This document shows positions 1 to 6,731 of a stretch of DNA of 28,714 nt, one piece after another; within the stretch, counting starts at the first letter, position 1, and every line of letters starts with the position of its first letter. The notes beneath the pieces are model-generated. The model was given only the letters and a program-made list of their open reading frames with translations. It ran no database searches and had not been told where the DNA came from. A program made the position numbers and the translations under genes. The DNA comes from JBHENN01 sp046262015. Its GTDB lineage: Bacteria > Actinomycetota > CADDZG01 > WHSQ01. The stretch spans positions 1 through 28,714 of the forward strand of contig JBHENN010000088.1 of assembly GCA_046262015.1 (NCBI GenBank), read 5' to 3'.

Positions 1-248
1 GCGGTCAGTAGGAGGATCTTGACCCGGGTGTCGAGGCCTTTGCGGCGCAGGTCGCGCAGGACGCTGTAGCCGTCCATCACCGGCATCATGACGTCGAGGA
101 TGACGAGGTCGGGCGGATCCGCCTCGACGATCTCTATCGCCTTCCTGCCGTTCTCCGCGGTCGCGACCTGGTGATCCTCCGTCAGCAGCAGCTCGCTGAT
201 GAGCTGGCGCATCTCGGGCGCGTCGTCCACGACGAGGATCCGAGCCAT
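1..248 (-). CDS. Response regulator, receiver domain (partial, C-terminus beyond left edge)
   Basis: The first 82 residues of a two-component response regulator are visible. The acidic pair D8/D9, the phospho-acceptor D52 in the LVILDVMMPVMDGY block, and T82 after a hydrophobic strand are the classic receiver residues; K of the last conserved position and any output domain lie outside the window. The ATG at 248 is preceded by AGGGAGG about 6 bases upstream, a strong ribosome binding site, and a TACCCT hexamer at 280-275 could be its -10 element. The gene diverges from gpgS. Without the C-terminal part I cannot say whether it is a DNA-binding regulator or a stand-alone receiver. Confidence 0.93.
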   Translation of the reverse strand, partial: MARILVVDDAPEMRQLISELLLTEDHQVATAENGRKAIEIVEADPPDLVILDVMMPVMDGYSVLRDLRRKGLDTRVKILLLT

Positions 249-319
249 CTTCCCTCCCTAGCGATCGAGAGGGAAGGGTATCCCGGAGCGCAGAGCCTGC
301 CCCACCTCGTGGCTCACGC

Positions 320-325
320 TAGCCT
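320..325 (+). promoter_or_regulatory. Leaderless-type -10 hexamer of gpgS
   Basis: TAGCCT, then 7 bases, then the GTG at 333. No Shine-Dalgarno sequence is present and no TTGACA-like -35 is recognisable. Transcription would start at or within a base or two of the GTG, so the mRNA would be leaderless. This supports 333 over the upstream in-frame GTGs at 171 and 309. Confidence 0.6.
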
Positions 326-332
326 GCGACCC

Positions 333-1307
333 GTGCCGCCGACGCTGCCCGACCCCGAACTGCAGAGATGGTTCGAGCGCAGGACGTTCCCCCGCAGCGC
401 GCGGTCGACGTCCCAGCTCGCGGATCTCAAGCGCGCCGCCGGCGTGTCGGTGAGCCTGTGCCTTCCAGCACTGAACGAGCGCGCCACCGTGGGCAGCATC
501 TGCCGGTCCATCCGCACGGACCTGATGGAGCGCACGCCGGTGGTCGACGAGCTGGTGGTCGTGGACTCCGGATCCGACGACGGCACCGCCGAGGAGGCGG
601 CCGCAGCCGGAGCGGTAGTGCACCACGTGGGCGACATCCTCCCCGCCGTACCGAAGAGCGCGATGGGCGGCAAGGGCGAGACCCTGTGGCGGAGTCTCGC
701 GGTGCTCCACGGAGACGTCGTCGTGTGGATGGATTCGGACACGCGGAACTTCACGCCTCGGTTCGTCGTCGACCTGCTAGACCCCCTCCTGACAGACGCA
801 TCGATCGGATTCGTGAAGGCGTTCTACGACCGTCCGCTCCAGACGGGCGAGCACGTGCTGGGCACCGGAGGCGCGCGCGTCACGGAGCTGGTTGCGCGGC
901 CCATGCTCCAGCTCTTCTATCCCCAGCTGACGGGTTTCGTGCAGCCCCTGTCCGGAGAATGCGCGGCGCGCCGGGAGTGGCTGCTCGACGTCCCCTTCTC
1001 GACCGGCTACGGGGTGGAGATCGGCTTGCTGTTGGACCTGGTGGAGGCCCACGGGCTGGACGCGCTGGCGCAAGCCGATCTCGGCGTGCGCGTGCATCGC
1101 AACCAGGACGTGCCGGCACTCGGCAGGATGGCGCACCAGGTCCTGTGCGCGATGCTCGTGCGCTTCGACCGGCTCGGCCGGCTGAAGCTCACCGACGAAC
1201 CGTCCACCACACTGACCCAGTTCCGTCCGGGTGAGGACGGGCCGGAGAGCACCACCTCGGAGCTCGCCATCACCGACCGTCCGCCGATGGGCCCGTTGCT
1301 CGCTTAG
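333..1307 (+). CDS. gpgS: Glucosyl-3-phosphoglycerate synthase
   Basis: A retaining GT81 glycosyltransferase that joins glucose from a nucleotide sugar to 3-phosphoglycerate. This is the first step to glucosylglycerate, a compatible solute and, in mycobacteria, the primer of methylglucose lipopolysaccharide. Visible: the GT-A start SLCLPALNERATVGS (about 41-55), VVVDSGSDDGT, GKGETLWRSL, the metal-binding DSD at 134-136, RVTELVARP, GYGVEIGLLLD, VRVHRNQ and the C-terminal LTQF and DRPPM motifs. From GTG 333 the protein has 324 residues, the same as the mycobacterial enzyme. The frame stays open to 171, but that would overlap the divergent regulator gene. The stop overlaps that of the convergent exporter gene. 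The dedicated phosphatase GpgP is not in the window. Confidence 0.93.
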   Translation: MPPTLPDPELQRWFERRTFPRSARSTSQLADLKRAAGVSVSLCLPALNERATVGSICRSIRTDLMERTPVVDELVVVDSGSDDGTAEEAAAAGAVVHHVGDILPAVPKSAMGGKGETLWRSLAVLHGDVVVWMDSDTRNFTPRFVVDLLDPLLTDASIGFVKAFYDRPLQTGEHVLGTGGARVTELVARPMLQLFYPQLTGFVQPLSGECAARREWLLDVPFSTGYGVEIGLLLDLVEAHGLDALAQADLGVRVHRNQDVPALGRMAHQVLCAMLVRFDRLGRLKLTDEPSTTLTQFRPGEDGPESTTSELAITDRPPMGPLLA

Positions 1308-2590
1308 TTGTTCGGCGCGCCGGGGCGCGGCTCGTTCCCGCCGGCGCCGCCCTCGGAGGCCGGGGCGTGATCGGAGGCCGGCTCGGGAACCACCGACGGG
1401 GCCTTCACCCCGCGCGTCGAAGCGCGGGCATAGGGCGAGACCTCCTCGCCCAGGACGCGCGTCTCCCACAGATGACCGAGCAGCAGCTTGCCCACCGCCA
1501 CGGCCGGCACACCGAGCAGGACCCCCCAGAAGCCGGCGAGCGTTCCCCCCGCCAGGATCGAGAGCATCACCGTGACGGGGTGGAGGTTGACGGCCCGGCG
1601 CATCACGTTCGGGCTGATGAAGTGGTTGTCGATCATCTGGACCGCGAACTCGACGCCCACCGCCCACAGGCCCAGGGTGACGTCCTGGGTGACGGTTCCG
1701 ACCACGAAGCCGAGGAAGCCACCGATGTAGGGGCCTATCAGCGGGACGAGGTTGAAGAACCCGGCGATCGCCCCGATCACGAGCCAGAACGGGAGCCCGA
1801 TGAGCTTGAAGCCGAGCGCGGAGAGAGCCCCCACGATCAGCGCGACGAACATCTGGCCCCGGAAGAACCCTCCGATCGCGTCCCCCACCTTCGAACCGAG
1901 GTCGGCCGCCTCCTCGCGGTGCAGCGCAGGAACGAGCCCGAGGACGTCCCGCTGGAGGTTGGGGAGATCGATCAGCAGGTACAGGGCCAGCAGCGGTCCG
2001 AGGATGAAGATCACGAGGAAGTGGATGAGAGACGTCGCCAGCGACGTCAGCCTGCCCGCTTGCTGGATGACCCGCTCTCGGAAGCCCTTGGTGACCTCGT
2101 CGCAGCGCGCCTGGGAGGGCGCATCGACCTCCGCGGCCGTCGTCTCGTCGGCTCCGAGCAAGCAGACGACCTGCGTCGTGTTCACATCGACCCCGAACCT
2201 GTCCTCGAGGCCCGTGGCGGTCTCCTCGACGAACCCGATCGCCTCGACCCGCAGCTCCGGGCCCCGGTCGGCGAGCTCGGATACCTGTTGCGAGACGACC
2301 GGAACGAGCAGCACCACCAGCAGTGCGATCACTCCGATGACCACGAGGAACGCGATGGCGGCACCGAGTCCGCGCGGGACCCCGCGACGCTCAAGACGCG
2401 TGACCAGCGGGTTCAGGAGGTAGATGAACAAGAGGGCGAGCACGAGCGGCGGGAAGATGATGCGGATCTTGAACAACGCCCACGCGGCTATGGCCGCCAG
2501 TATCAGGATGCCGATGATCGCCCAGGCCCCTACCCCGGCGCGCCGGAGCCGTTCGCTGGCGGGCAGACGCGGGGGCGCGGGGACGGCCAT
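1304..2590 (-). CDS. AI-2E family transporter (membrane exporter)
   Basis: 428 residues of the PF01594 family (AI-2E or PerM-like exporters; some members export AI-2, others are Na+/H+ antiporters, so the substrate here is unknown). There are hydrophobic segments at about 22-40, 44-62, 75-98, then a soluble loop to about 182, then segments at 184-210, 245-265, 267-300, 303-322 and 340-372. The family signature blocks are present: PLIGPYIGG at 283-291, and the DNHFISPNVM block at 321-330 followed by LHP. The tail after 380 is Pro/Ala/Gly-rich. The 100-182 loop holds two cysteines (143 and 163). Upstream of the ATG there is no Shine-Dalgarno site; GATACT lies 8 bases before it, a weaker leaderless candidate than those of its neighbours. 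Confidence 0.92.
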   Translation of the reverse strand: MAVPAPPRLPASERLRRAGVGAWAIIGILILAAIAAWALFKIRIIFPPLVLALLFIYLLNPLVTRLERRGVPRGLGAAIAFLVVIGVIALLVVLLVPVVSQQVSELADRGPELRVEAIGFVEETATGLEDRFGVDVNTTQVVCLLGADETTAAEVDAPSQARCDEVTKGFRERVIQQAGRLTSLATSLIHFLVIFILGPLLALYLLIDLPNLQRDVLGLVPALHREEAADLGSKVGDAIGGFFRGQMFVALIVGALSALGFKLIGLPFWLVIGAIAGFFNLVPLIGPYIGGFLGFVVGTVTQDVTLGLWAVGVEFAVQMIDNHFISPNVMRRAVNLHPVTVMLSILAGGTLAGFWGVLLGVPAVAVGKLLLGHLWETRVLGEEVSPYARASTRGVKAPSVVPEPASDHAPASEGGAGGNEPRPGAPNN

Positions 2591-2682
2591 GGCCTAGAAG
2601 TATCCCCCCGGGCCCCACCCCGAAGCAGGCTCTTTTCGCTCTTGTGGTTCCGCGCGCCACAGAGGCGCCCGACCGCTGCTCC

Positions 2683-2688
2683 TACGAT
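2683..2688 (+). promoter_or_regulatory. Leaderless-type -10 hexamer of otsA
   Basis: TACGAT followed by 8 bases and the ATG at 2697; no Shine-Dalgarno sequence and no clear -35. Confidence 0.55.
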
Positions 2689-2696
2689 ACGGACCC

Positions 2697-4181
2697 ATGC
2701 CCCCGGATCCCGAGATCGTCGTTGCGTCCAACCGGGGCCCGGTGTCGTTCGTTGCCTCCGGGGATGGCTTCGAGACGAGACGAGGTGCCGGGGGCCTCGC
2801 CGGCGCGCTCGACCCGGTGGTGCGCGGCCTCGGCGGCGGCGCGCTGTGGATCGCCACGGCCACGTCGAGAGCCGATCGAGATGCGGTCGCGGCGGGGGCC
2901 CTCGACGGCCTGGCGGGACGGCTCGGGTACCCCGTCGAGCTCCTCGACATCGACGAGGAGGTCTACGACCGTTACTACGACGTCGTCTCCAACCGGATGC
3001 TGTGGTTCGCCAACCATTGTCTGTGGGACGAGCTCGGGATAGAGGGTCCCAGAGACGACGAGGTCGGGGCCTTCGACGACGCCTACGAAGCGGTGAACCG
3101 CCGGTTCGCGCGGGCGGTGGCGAGCGCTGCCGGGGAGGGGACCCTGGTGCTGTTCCAGGACTACCACCTCGCCACCGCACCGGCTCACCTGCGCCGCCTG
3201 CTCCGGACGCGGTCCACACCGGGGCTGGCCGTCTCGCACTTCACTCACTCGTCGTTCTCCGGACCGGAAGGCTTCGCCCCGCTACCCGCGCCGATCCCCC
3301 GGCGCATCATCGAAGGGATGCTGGGCGCCGACCTCGTTGGTTTCCACGTCCAGGCGTGGGTGGACAACTTCCTCGACTGCTGCGAGTGGATCGGGGCCGA
3401 GGTCGACCGCGAGCGCGGGCGGGTCGGCTTCGAGGGTCGCGACGTATGGGTGCGTGAGTATCCGATCCCGATAGACGCCGGACACCTGCGGGCGCGGGCC
3501 GACCGGCCCGAGGCGCGCCGCTGGAGCGACCGCTTCGAGGGCGGGCCGGAAAAGGTGCGGATCGTTCGGGCCGACCGCACCGAACCGTCGAAGAACATCG
3601 TGCGCGGCTTCGAGGCCTTCGGGATGCTGCTCGATCGCCGAGCCGACCTGCGAGGGCGCGTCCGGTTCATCGCATGCGTGTACCCCTCGCGCCAGTCGAT
3701 GCCCGAGTACCGCAGCTACGCCGACGCGATCCGGGCCGTGGTCGACGATGTCAACGCCCGCCACCCCTCGTCGATCGACCTCTTCATCGAAGACGACTTC
3801 GACCGCACCCTGGGCGCGCTCCGCGTCTACGACGTGCTGCTCGTGAACCCGCTGATGGACGGCATGAACCTGGTCTCGAAGGAAGGTCCTGCCGTCAACG
3901 AGCGATGGGGGGCTCTGGTGCTCTCGCGCGGAGCGGGGTCATACGAGGAGCTGGGCGCGTACGCGGTCGGGATCGAAGATGCACGCGATGTTCAAGCCAC
4001 GGTACGCGCGCTCGAGAGCGCGGTCGACCTCCCCGATCACGAACGGCGCCGGAGGGCGGTCAGGTTGACCGCGGTGGCCGGAGCCTCGGAACCCCGGGAC
4101 TGGATCGGCGCCCAGACGGTCGACCTCCGCAGCATCGTCGAGCGCGGCGAGCCGCGCTCGACATCCGAGCCCGCGCGCTAA
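2697..4181 (+). CDS. otsA: Trehalose-6-phosphate synthase (GT20)
   Basis: 494 residues, the usual size. It transfers glucose from a nucleotide sugar to glucose 6-phosphate. Seen: the N-terminal SNRGP (11-15) and RGAGGL (29-34) blocks that shape the acceptor pocket, FQDYHLATAPAHLRR (153-167), GADLVGFHVQAW (210-221), R294 and K299 in ADRTEPSKN (292-300), and DGMNLVSKE (388-396), which binds the nucleotide sugar. Two blocks differ from the Escherichia coli form: the family HDYHL is QDYHL, and the HIPFP-type motif reads HSSFSGPEG. It is convergent with otsB with a 3-base gap, so the trehalose pathway is complete here although the two genes are not an operon. A related GT20 activity such as glucosylglycerol-phosphate synthase cannot be fully excluded. 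Confidence 0.9.
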   Translation: MPPDPEIVVASNRGPVSFVASGDGFETRRGAGGLAGALDPVVRGLGGGALWIATATSRADRDAVAAGALDGLAGRLGYPVELLDIDEEVYDRYYDVVSNRMLWFANHCLWDELGIEGPRDDEVGAFDDAYEAVNRRFARAVASAAGEGTLVLFQDYHLATAPAHLRRLLRTRSTPGLAVSHFTHSSFSGPEGFAPLPAPIPRRIIEGMLGADLVGFHVQAWVDNFLDCCEWIGAEVDRERGRVGFEGRDVWVREYPIPIDAGHLRARADRPEARRWSDRFEGGPEKVRIVRADRTEPSKNIVRGFEAFGMLLDRRADLRGRVRFIACVYPSRQSMPEYRSYADAIRAVVDDVNARHPSSIDLFIEDDFDRTLGALRVYDVLLVNPLMDGMNLVSKEGPAVNERWGALVLSRGAGSYEELGAYAVGIEDARDVQATVRALESAVDLPDHERRRRAVRLTAVAGASEPRDWIGAQTVDLRSIVERGEPRSTSEPAR

Positions 4182-4184
4182 GGG

Positions 4185-4964
4185 TCAGTCTAGGAGCGAC
4201 TCGAGGAAGCGCAGCGCCCCCGATGGCCCGGAGACCACGACGTCGGCGCGCTTCAGCAGAACCGGCGGAGCCTCGTCGGAGTCGACGGCCACGCGCAGCG
4301 TGGCGACCCCCTCCTCGGCGAGCTCGTCGAGCGCGTCGAACCCGGGCAGGTCGACGCGGTCGTCCCCCATGAACGCGACCGCACGCAGGCCGAGGGCACG
4401 CGCTCGGTCGAGGACCACCGCCGCTTTCGAGAAGTCTGCAGGCGCACGCAGCTCGTATGCGAGGCGGCCCCCCGCTCGATCGAGGCCGTGGCGCTCGCTG
4501 AGATCGGCCACGAGGCGGTCGAGTGCGCGGCGCGCGGCGCTCTGGTCGGTCGCCGCGCGGAAGTGCAAGCCGATCATGACGCCCTTGTCCTCGAGGATCA
4601 CCCCGTCGAGACCGAGCCGCTCGACCTCGGCCGCAGCCTCCCGGTAGACGCGCCGCATCAGTTCCGCGTGCGGTACGGCCGTGTCGGACAGCACGACCGA
4701 ACCCTCGACCGCCCGCTCGGCTCCATGGACCCCCCAGATCTCGACCGAGGGTCCCAGCCACTCGACGAGCTGCCCGGCGCCCCGCCCGGAAACGATCACG
4801 ACCGCGCCGAAGCGCCGGCCCAGCCGGTCCAGCACCTCCACGACCCCGTCCAGGGGCCGCGCCTCGTGAGGCAGACGCACTATCTCGGACAGGGTCCCGT
4901 CGAAGTCGAGGAACAGCCCGGCCTCGGCCGGCGCTAAGAGGAAGGGCCCGAGCTGGTCTGTCAT
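4185..4964 (-). CDS. otsB: Trehalose-6-phosphate phosphatase (HAD superfamily)
   Basis: 259 residues. It removes phosphate from trehalose 6-phosphate to give trehalose. HAD motif I is DFDGTLS (20-26, D20 nucleophile and D22 acid/base), motif II is SGRG (59-62), K180 is the motif III lysine, and motif IV is GDDRVD (200-205). LEDKG at 124-128 belongs to the cap region typical of these phosphatases. The family usually reads GDDxTDE at motif IV, so the residue after the aspartate is Leu rather than Glu here. The ATG at 4964 has no Shine-Dalgarno site but a TAGCCT hexamer 6 bases upstream. It faces otsA tail to tail and the lipoprotein gene head to head. Confidence 0.92.
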   Translation of the reverse strand: MTDQLGPFLLAPAEAGLFLDFDGTLSEIVRLPHEARPLDGVVEVLDRLGRRFGAVVIVSGRGAGQLVEWLGPSVEIWGVHGAERAVEGSVVLSDTAVPHAELMRRVYREAAAEVERLGLDGVILEDKGVMIGLHFRAATDQSAARRALDRLVADLSERHGLDRAGGRLAYELRAPADFSKAAVVLDRARALGLRAVAFMGDDRVDLPGFDALDELAEEGVATLRVAVDSDEAPPVLLKRADVVVSGPSGALRFLESLLD

Positions 4965-4970
4965 GAGGAA

Positions 4971-4976
4971 AGGCTA
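4971..4976 (-). promoter_or_regulatory. Leaderless-type -10 hexamer of otsB
   Basis: TAGCCT, 6 bases, ATG (4964). It has the same hexamer and spacing as the radA promoter at 14280-14275. Only 11 bases separate it from the oppositely oriented hexamer of the lipoprotein gene. Confidence 0.6.
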
Positions 4977-4987
4977 CCCAGCCGCTC

Positions 4988-4993
4988 TACACT
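4988..4993 (+). promoter_or_regulatory. Leaderless-type -10 hexamer of the lipoprotein gene
   Basis: TACACT, 6 bases, ATG at 5000. It favours ATG 5000 over the overlapping GTG at 4997. Confidence 0.55.
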
Positions 4994-4999
4994 CGAGTG

Positions 5000-5809
5000 A
5001 TGATCGTGCGGCGCGCCGCTCTCGTCGCGGTGCTGGCGGTTCTCGCCGCGTGCCGCCCCGACACGGTGGACCTCCGTTACCGATTCCACGACGGAGACGA
5101 GCTCTCCTACCGGATCGAAGCGACGGCTAGCGCGCGCTGGGACGTCGGCGTGCAGGGCCGCGGCTCCTACCGGGTCGTCTTCGACGTCCGCGAGACGATC
5201 GAGCACGTGGACGACTCGGGCGCCGACGTGTCGGTCGTGATGACTCCGACCCACGTCGAGGAGCATGGCCTGCCCTCACCGGGAGAGCAGCGGCGGGCAT
5301 TCAGGCTCCGGGTCGGTCCCAACGGCGAGGTCACCGAGGTGCTCGAGGTCGACGGTGTTCCGGCCGCCGCTCTCGACCCGGACGAGCTCGCCCTCATCGG
5401 CACCTACCGTCCACCGCTCCCGGTCGAGCCGGTCCGGCTCCACGATCGCTGGCAGGCCCGTCAGCGACTCGACCTCAGCCGTGTCAGCCAGGAGATCGAG
5501 ACGCTGGGGACGCTGCATTCGCTGCGGCGCGAGGACGGGACTGCCGTGGCGCGCCTCGACTTCACGGGCCGCGGACCGCTGTCGTGGGAGACGAAGCTCG
5601 CCCAGGGCAAGGCCCGGCTGGTGGGATCTTCCTCGACCACGGCCGCGGCGCGCTTCGATATCGAGCGCGGCGAGCTGCGTCATGCAACCTCGACGATGAG
5701 CGGAGACTTCGCGGTGACGGTGACTCCTGAGGACGGCACGGCCCCGGTAGAAGGCACGCTCCACCTCGTGCTGGAGCTCGCGCTGGAGAAGGTCGAAGGC
5801 GCCTCTTAG
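5000..5809 (+). CDS. Predicted lipoprotein of unknown function
   Basis: 269 residues from ATG 5000. A short basic start, a hydrophobic stretch and the lipobox LAAC (C18) predict export and lipid anchoring. The rest is hydrophilic and predicted beta-rich: it opens with a YRFHDGDELSYRIE stretch and contains repeated strands of the type seen in secreted DUF6263-like proteins, but I do not recognise a family with certainty. It has no enzyme motif. It is monocistronic, head to head with otsB (35 bases between start codons) and convergent with the LytR_C gene, whose stop codon overlaps its own. Nothing in the sequence ties it functionally to trehalose synthesis beyond the shared divergent promoter region. 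Confidence 0.85.
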   Translation: MIVRRAALVAVLAVLAACRPDTVDLRYRFHDGDELSYRIEATASARWDVGVQGRGSYRVVFDVRETIEHVDDSGADVSVVMTPTHVEEHGLPSPGEQRRAFRLRVGPNGEVTEVLEVDGVPAAALDPDELALIGTYRPPLPVEPVRLHDRWQARQRLDLSRVSQEIETLGTLHSLRREDGTAVARLDFTGRGPLSWETKLAQGKARLVGSSSTTAAARFDIERGELRHATSTMSGDFAVTVTPEDGTAPVEGTLHLVLELALEKVEGAS

Positions 5810-6372
5810 CGCTCGTCGTCGCCGACCACCACGTGCAGGTCGACCGTCGACGAGAGGTTCTCCGGCTTGGGCGCCGACGTCCATCCGAACCGGCGCGCCA
5901 GTGCGGCTGCGGCAGGCTCGGCTTCGGGGAACGACCAGAACACGGTCGTCTCGGGGTACGCCCCTGATGCGCTGTCCACCGCGACCACGTCGAAGCCGAG
6001 CCGGGCGAGGCGATCCGCCATCCGGTCGTCGGCCCCGGGGTCACTCGTCGCGTTCAGCACCTGCACGCTGACCCCTTCGGTGATGAGGGCCGGAGGCGCC
6101 GAGGGGCTGCGCGCGGGGCTGGCCGAAGCGGACCTCGTGGGCGAGGGCGATGAACTCGGAGAGCTCTCGGGAGTCGGGGTCGGCGACGCGGACGGCGACG
6201 GCGTGGTCCGACCGACGACCCGCGCGGGTGACTCGAGGTCGTCGCTGCCGAGCGCGTCGACCGCGACCCACACCGCGGTCCCCGCGATCACGGCCATGAT
6301 CGCCCACGGCATGAACCACCCCACCACGGAGCGGTAGAAGGGCCACCGGCGATCCGAGGAATGACGGCCCAT
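5806..6372 (-). CDS. Membrane-anchored LytR C-terminal (LytR_C) domain protein
   Basis: 188 residues: a cytoplasmic basic start (1-16), one membrane helix (about 17-39), a Ser/Pro/Thr-rich linker (about 55-95), and an extracytoplasmic LytR_C domain (about 100-184, PF13399) opening with VSVQVLNATSDPGADDRMADRL-type sequence. Proteins of this layout, such as mycobacterial VirR (Rv0431), act at the cell envelope, probably by binding peptidoglycan or arabinogalactan-processing LCP proteins. The gene follows the DUF3263 gene by 9 bases and is likely in one transcript with it, as Rv0430-Rv0431 are. No Shine-Dalgarno site is visible before the ATG. The exact function is inferred from family and context only. 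Confidence 0.85.
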   Translation of the reverse strand: MGRHSSDRRWPFYRSVVGWFMPWAIMAVIAGTAVWVAVDALGSDDLESPARVVGRTTPSPSASPTPTPESSPSSSPSPTRSASASPARSPSAPPALITEGVSVQVLNATSDPGADDRMADRLARLGFDVVAVDSASGAYPETTVFWSFPEAEPAAAALARRFGWTSAPKPENLSSTVDLHVVVGDDER

Positions 6373-6381
6373 AGGGCCGGC

Positions 6382-6651
6382 TTACCGGGGGCCGGGTGAG
6401 TACTCGGCGCCCAAGAGGCGCGCCACGCGCTGTCGCTGGCGGTAGGTGCGAAGGCGCTTGAGCCGTTTCACGAGGATGGGGTCGTGGGCCAGCGCTGCGG
6501 GTTCCTCGAGCAGGTCGTTCAGGAGTTGGTAATAGCGGGTCGCCGACATCTCGAATCGTTCCTTGATCGCCTGCTCCTTGACCCCGGCGTGCTTCCACCA
6601 GGTGCGCTCGAAGTCGAGGATGTCGATGTCCCTCTGTGACAGCTCCTCCAT
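6382..6651 (-). CDS. DUF3263 family protein (probable small DNA-binding protein)
   Basis: 89 residues matching the actinobacterial DUF3263 family: an acidic start, DILDFERTWWKHAGVKEQAI, then MSATRYYQLLNDLLE, and a basic C-terminal half. The middle reads like a helix-turn-helix (KEQAIKERFEMSATRYYQLL), so DNA binding is plausible but unproven. It is first in a two-gene unit with the LytR_C gene, an arrangement also seen in mycobacteria. The ATG at 6651 has no Shine-Dalgarno sequence and is preceded by a leaderless-type -10 hexamer. Confidence 0.9.
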   Translation of the reverse strand: MEELSQRDIDILDFERTWWKHAGVKEQAIKERFEMSATRYYQLLNDLLEEPAALAHDPILVKRLKRLRTYRQRQRVARLLGAEYSPGPR

Positions 6652-6657
6652 GGGGCC

Positions 6658-6663
6658 AACGTA
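6658..6663 (-). promoter_or_regulatory. Leaderless-type -10 hexamer of the DUF3263-LytR_C unit
   Basis: TACGTT, 6 bases, ATG (6651). The 80-base gap from here to the glutamate dehydrogenase stop also holds a GC-rich inverted repeat without a U-rich tail, at most a weak terminator. Confidence 0.55.
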
Positions 6664-6731
6664 ACCCCGGGGGCGCGCACCGGCGCGGATTTGGGCTCGC
6701 GCCCGGCGGCGTCCCGTGCCGAGGAACAGGC

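Noticed and set aside
1367..3457. A 696-codon open frame on the plus strand spanning the AI-2E exporter (antisense) and part of otsA (other frame)
   Set aside because: It crosses two well-supported genes and a promoter, and its low-complexity Arg/Asp/Gln content is typical of GC-driven open frames.
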